Notes under the pieces: generated by a model
The model's database searches: none
Told to the model about the DNA's origin: nothing
The model's input: the letters and a program-made list of their open reading frames with translations, nothing else
Program-made: the position numbers and the translations under genes
Shown: in pieces, positions 1 to 5,919 of the stretch
How positions within the stretch are numbered: position 1 is the stretch's first letter
Layout: each line of letters begins with the position of its first letter
Origin: an uncultured Acetobacteraceae bacterium
GTDB lineage: Bacteria; Pseudomonadota; Alphaproteobacteria; Acetobacterales; Acetobacteraceae
Length of the DNA stretch: 7,313 nucleotides
Direction of reading: 5' to 3'
Assembly: GCA_903839965.1 (NCBI GenBank)
Contig: CAIMEK010000563.1
Span: 1-7,313 of the forward strand

Positions 1-184
1 CACCCAGATCACCACCGTGCAGGACGGCAAGGTCTGGCTGTTCGGCGTCATCGAGCACTGGAACGCCGAACTGGTCGGATGGCACGTGGCCAAGCGGGGA
101 ACACGTTTCGAGGCCACCCAGGCCGTCAGCAGGGCGGTCCGCAAGGAGTTCGGCCACCTCAGCCCCGGCCGTCGCTGGCGTTGA
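1..184 (+). pseudogene. IS transposase fragment (rve/DDE integrase core), truncated at both visible ends
   Basis: The frame from base 2 to the TGA at 182-184 gives a peptide with TVQDGKVWLFGVIEHWNAE and VGWHVAKRG, the pattern of the first part of the integrase-core (rve, PF00665-like) domain of IS3-like DDE transposases. In that family the first catalytic aspartate lies a few residues before this stretch, so it would be just outside the window, and the second Asp and the Glu lie downstream. Here family similarity ends at about KEFGHLS (near base 160-166); the last residues before the stop are not transposase-like and read antisense into the histidine kinase stub. The second Asp and the Glu are therefore missing and the product cannot be an active transposase. 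No inverted-repeat end of an IS is visible at the junction, so a deletion or recombination inside the IS is more likely than a clean insertion boundary. Whether the 5' part is intact cannot be seen. Confidence 0.72.
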
Positions 185-428
185 ACACGGCCGCCAGCGG
201 TTCCGACCTGGACAGCATGGGGCGCCCGTCCGGCCCGACCGAAAGCTGGCCCGCGACCAGCCGCGCCTGGCTTTGCAGCGCCGAGTCGTCAAGCGAGCGG
301 ACGGTTGCCACGGTACGCCACGCCACCGCTGCCGCCGCGAGCATGACCGATGCGAGCATGACCGCGGCCAGCCGCCACGCCAGCCGGCGCGTAAGGTACC
401 ACCCGGGCGGCCGCGCTGCCCCCGTCAT
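159..428 (-). pseudogene. Sensor histidine kinase, N-terminal stub only
   Basis: Reading leftward from the ATG at 428-426, the 89-residue frame has a basic start (TRRLAWR, about residues 13-19) followed by one hydrophobic membrane segment (about residues 18-38, LAAVMLASVMLAAAAVAW). A short periplasmic-type stretch follows (LDDSALQSQARLVAGQL, then GPDGRP), typical of the N-terminus of QseC/TctE-type sensor kinases that pair with OmpR-type regulators. A full kinase of this type is about 430-480 residues; the second membrane helix, HAMP, HisKA and HATPase regions are all absent because the sequence changes to transposase DNA at about 160-167, where a TGA is met. Its start overlaps the stop of the response regulator by four bases (ATGA on the minus strand), so the two were translationally coupled. 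Identification rests on context and topology, since no catalytic motif remains. Confidence 0.7.
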
Positions 429-1096
429 GCCTTCGCCAGCAGGTAGCCGACGCCGCGGATGGTGTGCACAACGACTGCCGCGCCGGAGTCCTGCAGCCGG
501 TGCACCAGGACTTCGACGGCGTTCGGGCTGATCGGGTTGTCGAAGCCGTACAGTCCTTCCTCGATCGACTCGCGGGGCACCACGCTGCCCTGCCGGCGCA
601 ACAGCAACTCCAGCAGCGAGGTTTCGCGCAGCGACAGCGCGACCGCTTCCCCGTCAACGGCGACCTCGCGGGTTGTCGTGTGCAGTACGAGGTTGCCGAG
701 TTGCAGGTCCACGCCCAGCACCGTGTTGGACCGGCGCAACAGGGCACGCACCCGCGAGATCAGCTCGTCCATGTGGAACGGCTTGATGACGTAGTCATCC
801 GCTCCGGAGTCGAGGCCAGTGACCCGGTCTTCCGGCGTGTCGCGGGCCGTGAGGATGAGCACGGGCAGGCCGCTTTTGCGCCGGCGTAGGGTCCGCAGGA
901 TGGTTAATCCGTCCCCGTCGGCCAGGCCGAGGTCGAGGATGAGCACGTCATAGGCCACCAGGCGCAGTTGCTCCTCGGCTTCGGCGATGCCGCTCACGAC
1001 GTCGCCCGCAAATCCGGCGCGCTCCAGGGCGCGCTCCAGGGCGTTGTGCAACAACCCGGCCAGTGCGGGTTCATCCTCGACGATGAGTAGACGCAT
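425..1096 (-). CDS. OmpR-family two-component response regulator (orphaned by kinase truncation)
   Basis: The 223-residue protein has an N-terminal receiver domain (about residues 1-115) and a C-terminal winged-helix DNA-binding domain (about 130-222), the layout of QseB/PmrA/TctD-type regulators. Receiver residues visible are the acidic pair E7-D8, the phospho-acceptor D55 in VLILDLGLADGDG, T83 in LILTARD and K105 in ADDYVIKPF. The DNA-binding end shows NAVEVLVHRL followed by HTIRGVGYLL. I chose the ATG at 1096 because MRLLIVEDE is the usual family start; the adjacent ATG at 1099 is equally possible, with AGGA 6 bases before 1099 and 9 before 1096. D, T and K all sit four positions later than in typical family members because of a 12-bp tandem duplication in the first helix. 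The basic RRKL-type segment after HRL is replaced by QDSG. The cognate kinase gene overlaps the stop but is only a stub, so phosphorylation would have to come from another kinase or small phosphodonors. The frame is open, so it may still be expressed. Confidence 0.88.
   Translation of the reverse strand: MRLLIVEDEPALAGLLHNALERALERAGFAGDVVSGIAEAEEQLRLVAYDVLILDLGLADGDGLTILRTLRRRKSGLPVLILTARDTPEDRVTGLDSGADDYVIKPFHMDELISRVRALLRRSNTVLGVDLQLGNLVLHTTTREVAVDGEAVALSLRETSLLELLLRRQGSVVPRESIEEGLYGFDNPISPNAVEVLVHRLQDSGAAVVVHTIRGVGYLLAKA
1016..1043. repeat. 12-bp tandem duplication inside the response regulator
   Basis: GCGCTCCAGGGC is present twice in perfect tandem (1019-1030 and 1031-1042), and the 12-base periodicity extends from 1016 to 1043. 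On the coding strand it makes ALER-ALER in the first helix of the receiver. It is in frame and adds four residues, about one helical turn. Confidence 0.9.
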
Positions 1097-1208
1097 CATG
1101 CTTCGTCCTGCTGCTCGTTCCGTCCACACCACGTCGGCCATCGCGGAGGAGCAAACGGCAGACTCAGCTTGGGCTGGTGCCCATCAAACCGGCAGCAGGC
1201 CACGCCGC

Positions 1209-1913
1209 CTACGTGAGCTTAAATTCGTCGTCGCCCATCTGCCTCCGCGGTGTTGACTTCGGCGATTTTCGACGTGGCTTGCGAAGACTTGGTGGGGTTG
1301 GCGCGGCAGTGGACGGTGTGATGCCAGCGATCGCCGCATCGGCCAGACACCCGAGCCAGCCGAGCGGGTCGTTGGCGTTTTCGTCGTTCGACCCCGGAGG
1401 GCCGCTGGCCACGCCACACATGACCGGCGCGAGGATGACCGCGTAGAGCAGCCCGGGGCTCAGCGGGCGCATCTGGTGGGCGTCGACGAACCGCTTGGCC
1501 CATGCCGCGAGGATCTCCCCGAGGCGGACTTCCAAGGAAGGGATCGAAGGCCCGTCCGGCTCGACGACATGCGGCGCCAGGGCGGCGATGACCTTGCGGT
1601 CGGTCGGATGCCTTACGTTCCATTCATGGCAGGTGTTGATCAGTTGCCGCACAGCGTAGTCGCGCGTGATGCGTTGGTCGTGGATGGCCTCCTCCACTAA
1701 GGCGATGAGCCTACCTGCCGCGACCTTGTAGACAGTCGCGGCTAAACCACCCTTGCTGCCGAAGTAGTGGCAGATGCTGCCAATGGCCGCGCCGGACGCC
1801 TTGGCGACGGCATGCAGGTCGGTTTGCTCGTACCCCCGCTCGGCAAACAGCGCGGCCGCGGCATCTTCGATCCGGGCCCGCTTGGTGGGGCTGTCGCGAG
1901 TGGGGCTGGTCAT
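1209..1913 (-). CDS. TetR/AcrR-family transcriptional regulator
   Basis: The 234-residue protein starts with a standard TetR_N helix-turn-helix: RIEDAAAALFAERGYEQT (about residues 14-31), the HTH at about 33-52, and the hallmark HYFGSKGGL (49-57). The remaining helical part (about 65-195) would be the ligand-binding and dimerisation domain; I cannot assign a ligand. The tail from about residue 200 is proline-rich and strongly basic (SLRKPRRKSPKS, then STPRR), unusual for the family and possibly disordered. The ATG at 1913 is the only reasonable start for the HTH. No Shine-Dalgarno sequence precedes it, and the best promoter candidate lies so close that the mRNA could be almost leaderless. Such repressors commonly bind their own divergent promoter, and several overlapping inverted repeats lie just upstream. 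No obvious TetR-controlled efflux or enzyme gene is adjacent; the next genes on the divergent side are the recombinase operon. Confidence 0.9.
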   Translation of the reverse strand: MTSPTRDSPTKRARIEDAAAALFAERGYEQTDLHAVAKASGAAIGSICHYFGSKGGLAATVYKVAAGRLIALVEEAIHDQRITRDYAVRQLINTCHEWNVRHPTDRKVIAALAPHVVEPDGPSIPSLEVRLGEILAAWAKRFVDAHQMRPLSPGLLYAVILAPVMCGVASGPPGSNDENANDPLGWLGCLADAAIAGITPSTAAPTPPSLRKPRRKSPKSTPRRQMGDDEFKLT

Positions 1914-1919
1914 GCGGGA

Positions 1920-1975
1920 AGAATGTAGAATTGAGTTCTAGTTGTCAACTCTAGTTTTTGTTTCTATTTTAGCCA
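1920..1975. promoter_or_regulatory. Divergent promoter and operator region of the tetR gene
   Basis: This stretch is clearly more AT-rich than its surroundings. For tetR (minus strand) there is a perfect TTGACA at 1948-1943, with possible -10 hexamers TACATT (1927-1922, spacing 15) or CATTCT (1925-1920, spacing 17). For the plus strand there is TTGTCA at 1942-1947 and TATTTT at 1965-1970, spacing 17. The two -35 boxes overlap almost completely. They lie in AGTTGTCAACT (1940-1950), an inverted repeat of AGTTG and CAACT around one base. Further dyads are GAGTT-N9-AACTC (1933-1951), CTAG-N9-CTAG (1938-1954) and TAGAA-N5-TTCTA (1926-1940). This is what a TetR-type autoregulatory operator would look like; which dyad is bound cannot be told from sequence. 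Confidence 0.6.
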
Positions 1976-2056
1976 TTTCAAAAATACCCAGTCCACGACA
2001 AGCACAATTGCAGGGGCGACTCCCGCGAAAGGTCGTGAAGGCAGGGTGGGCTCGCG

Positions 2057-2275
2057 ATGAAGCCCCTCCCCCCCCGCCCCCGGACGCAGGCGATTGACAC
2101 TTCAGCGGTGCTCAACCCGAGCATCACCGGTGTGCAGACGTCTGCCCCGACCAGCGCTGCCATCCCCGACGCTTTGCGGGTTCTGGCGCGCTTGCTCGGC
2201 CGGCAGGCGGCGGCGGAGTGGCTGGCCTCGAACTCAGCCACTGCAAATCCTGGAGGAAACCCAGACCATGGTTAA
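2057..2275 (+). CDS. Small protein of unknown function preceding the HTH gene
   Basis: The frame gives up to 72 residues. The second half (about residues 38-60) is a well-formed amphipathic stretch, PDALRVLARLLGRQAAAEWL, which resembles short peptides I recognise upstream of excisionase-type HTH genes in recombinase loci; that is memory, not a search. The N-terminal half is proline-rich and low in complexity, with an 8-C run in the DNA. The stop TAA (2273-2275) overlaps the HTH gene start (2268) by eight bases, a coupling typical of real operon members. The ATG at 2057 has no convincing ribosome binding site, and in-frame GTGs at 2108 and 2132 are alternatives, so the true start is uncertain. 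No function can be assigned. Confidence 0.5.
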   Translation: MKPLPPRPRTQAIDTSAVLNPSITGVQTSAPTSAAIPDALRVLARLLGRQAAAEWLASNSATANPGGNPDHG

Positions 2276-2468
2276 GCCGCTCACGCCGGCCGTGCAGCGC
2301 CGCGCTCCTCTGCTCTCAGTCGACCAGGTGGCCAATCACCTGAACGTCTCGTCGAAGACGATCCGTCGCAAGGTTGACAGCGGTGAGCTCCCCGTCATCC
2401 GGCTCGGCCGCTTGCTCCGCTTCTCCGAGAACGACGTTTCGGCGTATCTCTCAAGTATGCGTAGGTAG
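2268..2468 (+). CDS. Excisionase/MerR-like helix-turn-helix protein
   Basis: The 66-residue protein contains a single small winged HTH of the HTH_17/excisionase type. LLSVDQVANHLNVSSKTIRRK (about residues 15-35) is the helix-turn-helix, followed by the usual GELPVIRLGRLLRFSENDVSAYL (about 39-61) wing and last helix. The frame is open farther upstream, but the ATG at 2268 is chosen because GGAGGA (2252-2257) sits 10 bases before it and the domain begins shortly after it. In mobile elements such proteins act as recombination directionality factors that bend att-site DNA, or as transcriptional regulators of the integrase. Its place directly before the tyrosine recombinase genes supports such a role. 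An interrupted palindrome lies 12 bases after its stop and is a candidate binding site. Confidence 0.87.
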   Translation: MVKPLTPAVQRRAPLLSVDQVANHLNVSSKTIRRKVDSGELPVIRLGRLLRFSENDVSAYLSSMRR

Positions 2469-2480
2469 TCCACCTATGTC

Positions 2481-2506
2481 CATATTTGTCAGTATCTGAC
2501 TATATG
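2481..2506. repeat. Interrupted palindrome between HTH gene and first recombinase
   Basis: Inner arms GTCAG (2488-2492) and CTGAC (2496-2500) are separated by TAT. Outer arms CATAT (2481-2485) and ATATG (2502-2506) continue the symmetry with a one-base offset. The surrounding 2469-2600 stretch is AT-rich compared with the genes. It lacks a following T run, so it is not a classical terminator. It may be an operator, a recombinase or excisionase binding site, or part of a recombination core; the sequence alone does not decide. Confidence 0.5.
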
Positions 2507-2612
2507 CGTGACGTTCTTCGTGAGTGCTCCACAAATGACTTGTAACGGCTTTTTATGCTCGAGTAATCACGATTTTCCACTACAGTCTCACTCCGTCCCA
2601 GCGAGGCCACCG

Positions 2613-4325
2613 ATGTCCAATCGTACGCTCTCAGATAAGCCGGGCGATGCTCCCAGCCAGCTCACCCTGGCCGACCTACTCGACAAAATCACCGCCGATG
2701 AGACGATTCCCCATAAGCGCCGCCAGGACATCTCCTCTGCCCTGCGCATGGTGGGGAAAATCATCGGTAGGCCGCTCGCGGAATGCCCCGCCCAGCCGGG
2801 GTGGCTGCGCGCACGGCTCAAGGCGTTCTCCCCTGCGATGGCTGACCTCTCGACCGCCCGCTGGCGCAATATCCTCAGCCTCACCCGGTTCGCGCTCCAG
2901 CAGGCCGGACTGTTGCAGATGCCCGGGCGCCATCGCGAGTCGCTCAGCCCCGAGTGGGCGGCTCTCTTCGCCCTCATCACCGACCGGCGGATCCAGTCAG
3001 GCCTGTCCCGTTTCGGCCGCTATTGCGGCGCCAGGGGCATTGATCCACAGGAAGTTGACGATACCCTGATGGCGCGGTTCCTCGACGACCTCAGCGAGGC
3101 TGCTCTCGTCGACAAGCCGCGCAATATTCATCGTATGACCTGCTGCTTGTGGAATAAAGCGGCGTCGGCCTTCCCGACCTGGCCGCAGCAGGTTCTGACG
3201 GTACCGGACTACCGCAAGCACTATGCGCTGGCGTGGACCATCTTTCCGGCCTCGCTCAAGGAGGACGTCGACGCCTACCTCAAGTGTCTCACGGGGAAGG
3301 ACGTTCTCGCCGAAATCTATTTCCGCCCCCTGCGGCCGATCTCAATTGAGAACCGGCTGAAACTCCTGCGCGCCTATGTCTCGGCGCTCGTCCAGCACGG
3401 CTACGATCCGCAAAGTCTGAAAACCCTCCACGACGTCGTCGCGGTCGACGTCTTGAAGCACGGACTTCGCGTCTTCCTCGACCGGGCTGGCGGCAAAACC
3501 GCTTACATTAACGAGGTGGCCTATGTGATTACCGCGGTTGCCCACTATTGGGTGAAAGTCGACCCGAAACACCTCGAGCAACTGAAAGAGCTATGCAAAC
3601 GGCTGAAATCGCGTGAGGTCGGTATGACCGACAAGAACCGCTCGCGCCTGCGGCAATTCGACGATCCCGAGAACGTTCGCCGGCTCCTGGCGCTCCCGGC
3701 GAAGCTGGTCGCTGACGCACGCCGCGCTGGCAAGCCCACCTGCGACACCGCGCGGATGGTCCAGGTTGCCCTGGCCTTGGAGCTGCTGCTCATGATCCCG
3801 CTGCGGCTGAAAAACCTGGGCGAGATCAACATTGAGCGGCACCTCGTGTGGTCGTACCGTGGCGTGGTCCAGCTCACGATCCCCGGCGACGAGGTCAAGA
3901 ATGTGGCGGATATCGAAGCCTTGGTCCCGCCGCAGGCTGTGCACTTGTTGGACACCTACATCCGTGACTACCGCCCATTGCTGATCGACGGCCCGTCTTC
4001 GGCGCTGTTTCCCGGCAAAGCCGGCGCCTCGAAGACATTGCAGACGCTGCGCCTCCAGATCGTCAAGGCGGTGGAGCGCCATTGTGGCCTGCAGGTCAAC
4101 CCACATCTGTTTCGCCACATCGCCGCCAAGCTGTACCTCGACGCGAATCCCGGGGCCTACGGCGTCGTACGCCTCCTGCTGGGCCATAAATCGATCGAGA
4201 CGACAATCAAATTTTACTGCGGCATGGAGACCGCGTCGGCGTTCCGCCAGTACGACGCACACATCCTGAAGTTGCGCCAGCAACCGGCCTGGCACAGCGT
4301 ACCCACGGGGGCTGTCGGTCCGTGA
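2613..4325 (+). CDS. Tyrosine recombinase/integrase, 570 residues (first of the pair)
   Basis: It catalyses site-specific DNA strand exchange through a 3'-phosphotyrosine intermediate. The C-terminal catalytic domain (about residues 355-550) has all expected residues: Arg398 (IPLRLKNL), Lys429 (GDEVKN), His498 and Arg501 (NPHLFRH), His525 (LLGHKS) and nucleophile Tyr535 (TIKFYCGME). The N-terminal two thirds is long for an integrase. It holds SAM-like DNA-binding segments, for example SGLSRFGRYCGARG and EVDDTLMARFLDDL, and later LKEDVDAYLKCLTGKD, so it belongs to a large-integrase group, not the 300-400-residue XerC/D type. The frame is open from 2508, but the ATG at 2613 is preferred because GAGG (2603-2606) lies 6 bases upstream and the earlier segment is compositionally unlike the protein. 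The stop overlaps the GTG start of the second recombinase by 3-4 bases, suggesting coupled synthesis and possibly a hetero-oligomeric recombinase. Confidence 0.92.
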   Translation: MSNRTLSDKPGDAPSQLTLADLLDKITADETIPHKRRQDISSALRMVGKIIGRPLAECPAQPGWLRARLKAFSPAMADLSTARWRNILSLTRFALQQAGLLQMPGRHRESLSPEWAALFALITDRRIQSGLSRFGRYCGARGIDPQEVDDTLMARFLDDLSEAALVDKPRNIHRMTCCLWNKAASAFPTWPQQVLTVPDYRKHYALAWTIFPASLKEDVDAYLKCLTGKDVLAEIYFRPLRPISIENRLKLLRAYVSALVQHGYDPQSLKTLHDVVAVDVLKHGLRVFLDRAGGKTAYINEVAYVITAVAHYWVKVDPKHLEQLKELCKRLKSREVGMTDKNRSRLRQFDDPENVRRLLALPAKLVADARRAGKPTCDTARMVQVALALELLLMIPLRLKNLGEINIERHLVWSYRGVVQLTIPGDEVKNVADIEALVPPQAVHLLDTYIRDYRPLLIDGPSSALFPGKAGASKTLQTLRLQIVKAVERHCGLQVNPHLFRHIAAKLYLDANPGAYGVVRLLLGHKSIETTIKFYCGMETASAFRQYDAHILKLRQQPAWHSVPTGAVGP

Positions 4326-5470
4326 ACAAGCCCCTCGATCCGAAAAAGGATCCTGCCCGCCACGTTCTCAAAGCCGATGCCTGGCCGGCAGCCGACCAGC
4401 AAGCATGGCGAGATGCCTGCTCCGCTGGTGACCTCCTTGATGGCACCGGCCTTGCGGCCGGGTGGGCGGCCCAGACGCGGGCCGCCGTCGTCAAGGCCTA
4501 TGGCCGTTGGCTTGGCTGGCTGGCGCGCCAGGGCCTTCTCGATCCGGCTATCGGCCCCTCCGATCGCGTCGGGCAATCCGTCGTCGCAAGATATATCGCC
4601 GACCTCCAGGTGTCAGTCGCCCCGAACACCGTGGTCATGTATCTGAGCTACCTCGCGATGGCCCTCCGGGCGATGGTTCCGTCCGCCGACCATCGCTGGA
4701 TCCGCGAGGCCACCGGCCGTCTCAAGGCGCAGGCAACGCCGGTGCGTCACAAGCGGCATCTGCTCGTGGCGTCGGAGGACCTGTTCCGCTATGGCCGCGA
4801 GCTAATGATCGAGGCAGATAGCTCCGCCGACCTGTCCGATTATCGACGTGCCACAAATTTCCGGGACGGCCTGATCATCGCATTATGGGCAACTCGGCCG
4901 ATCCGCCGGGGAAATTTCGCATCGATCGAGATCGACCGGCATCTCGTCCGGAACGGAGCCGGCTATCGCCTGCAATTCGAACCCACCGAGCCCAAGACTT
5001 ACGGGCCGATAGACTTCGCCATTCCGGCCGCGCTGTCCCCGTTCTTTGACCGATACCTCTTGCATTATCGCCCGATGCTCAATGTAAACACAGGTCATTG
5101 GGCAGGTGCGCGGGTTCTGGTCCCGGCAGGTGCACACTTGTGGGTATCGAACTACGGCTCCGCGATGAGCGCGGGCGCCATCTACGATCGGGTGACCAAA
5201 TTGACCAAGGCAAAGTTTGGCCAGCCGATTAATCCCCACCTGTTCCGAGACTGCGCCGCCACCTCCATAGCAATCCAGGACCCCGGGCACGTGCGCATCA
5301 CCACGAGCGTTCTCGGCCATACCAGCCTGCGCACCTCGGAACGGTACTACAATCATGCCAGCTCCCTGATCGCGATGGAGCGCCATCAGGCGAATGTCTT
5401 GGCCCTGCGCCGAGGTGGCCGACCGAGCGTTTCTGCCGAGTCGCGTCATACCAGTCGCCCCGAGGAATGA
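4322..5470 (+). CDS. Tyrosine recombinase/integrase, 382 residues (second of the pair)
   Basis: A second, distinct tyrosine recombinase with the complete catalytic set: Arg195 (RPIRRGNF), Lys225 (TEPKTYG), His306 and Arg309 (NPHLFRD), His333 (VLGHTS) and Tyr343 (ERYYNHA; Tyr342 is adjacent). The spacing from the last His to the Tyr, ten residues, is the same as in the first recombinase. The N-terminal part (about 45-150) is the core-binding domain, with TRAAVVKAYGRWLGWLARQG and APNTVVMYLSYLAMALRAM. The start is a GTG at 4322 whose last two bases begin the TGA of the upstream gene (GTGA overlap), so translation is probably coupled. GAGG and ATG of the serine recombinase follow at once (stop at 5470, next ATG at 5475). 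Pairs of unequal, overlapping tyrosine recombinases suggest that both subunits act on the same DNA sites, as is known for other multi-recombinase elements. Confidence 0.92.
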   Translation: MNKPLDPKKDPARHVLKADAWPAADQQAWRDACSAGDLLDGTGLAAGWAAQTRAAVVKAYGRWLGWLARQGLLDPAIGPSDRVGQSVVARYIADLQVSVAPNTVVMYLSYLAMALRAMVPSADHRWIREATGRLKAQATPVRHKRHLLVASEDLFRYGRELMIEADSSADLSDYRRATNFRDGLIIALWATRPIRRGNFASIEIDRHLVRNGAGYRLQFEPTEPKTYGPIDFAIPAALSPFFDRYLLHYRPMLNVNTGHWAGARVLVPAGAHLWVSNYGSAMSAGAIYDRVTKLTKAKFGQPINPHLFRDCAATSIAIQDPGHVRITTSVLGHTSLRTSERYYNHASSLIAMERHQANVLALRRGGRPSVSAESRHTSRPEE

Positions 5471-5820
5471 TCCCATGCGTGTCGTCATCTATGCCCGCTA
5501 TTCGTCCGACCAGCAGCGCGATGCTTCGATCGACGACCAGTTGCGTATCTGCCGTGTCCGGGCTGAGCGTGAGGGGTGGACTATCGCGGAAACGTTCACC
5601 GACCATGCCATCTCCGGCGCCACGCTGTTGCGCCCTGGCTATCAGGCGCTGCTGGCGTATCTGCGCGGCCCGGGGGCGGAGATTGTTCTGGCCGAGAGCC
5701 TGGACCGCTTCTCGCGCGACCAGGAGCACATCGCCGCCTTCTATAAGCAGGCCAGTTTTGCTCGGGCTCGCATCTTCACCCTCGCCGAGGGCGAGGTGTC
5801 TGAACTCCATATTGGTTTTA

Positions 5821-5919
5821 CTCAGGAGGCGGTAGCTTGGCCGACCTGGAACGGACAAAGACATAGACCACGACTGGTATCTCCGATCCGGCGTGTCGCC
5901 TTACCTGGCGACCGCTGAG
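5821..5919. mobile_element. 99-bp miniature inverted-repeat element flanked by TA, IS630/Tc1-mariner-like
   Basis: The insert begins CTCAGGAGGCGGTAGC and its reversed other end reads CTCAGCGGTCGCC, so CTCAG then GCGGT or CGGT make imperfect terminal inverted repeats. TA lies immediately outside both ends (5819-5820 and 5920-5921); including the TA and a neighbouring base, TTACTCAG and CTGAGTAA match perfectly over 8 bp. Duplication of TA is the target-site signature of the IS630/Tc1-mariner group. Removing the element plus one TA restores the recombinase frame exactly. It is far too short to encode a transposase and would need one in trans. I cannot name a parent IS. Confidence 0.8.

Noticed and set aside
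1171..1182. GGGC-TGGT-GCCC hairpin between tetR and the response regulator as a terminator
   Set aside because: Only four base pairs and no T run on either strand.
2094..2099. Perfect TTGACA as a -35 box for the HTH/recombinase genes
   Set aside because: No acceptable -10 hexamer lies 16-18 bases downstream in this GC-rich stretch, and the site falls inside the small ORF.
1978..2241. 87-residue minus-strand frame opposite the small ORF
   Set aside because: No recognisable motif, and it is explained as the antisense of a GC-rich coding stretch on the plus strand.
2508..2612. N-terminal extension of the first tyrosine recombinase from the ATG at 2508
   Set aside because: The extra 35 residues have unlike composition, the start overlaps the palindrome region, and the ATG at 2613 has a good GAGG at proper distance.
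3591..4295. Long 234-residue minus-strand frame inside the first tyrosine recombinase
   Set aside because: It lies opposite a gene with complete catalytic residues and shows no domain of its own; long antisense frames are common at this GC content.
5821..5919. The 99-bp insert as a small intron or intein
   Set aside because: It is far too short for a self-splicing intron, contains in-frame stops that rule out an intein, and has TA-flanked inverted repeats that fit a transposable element better.
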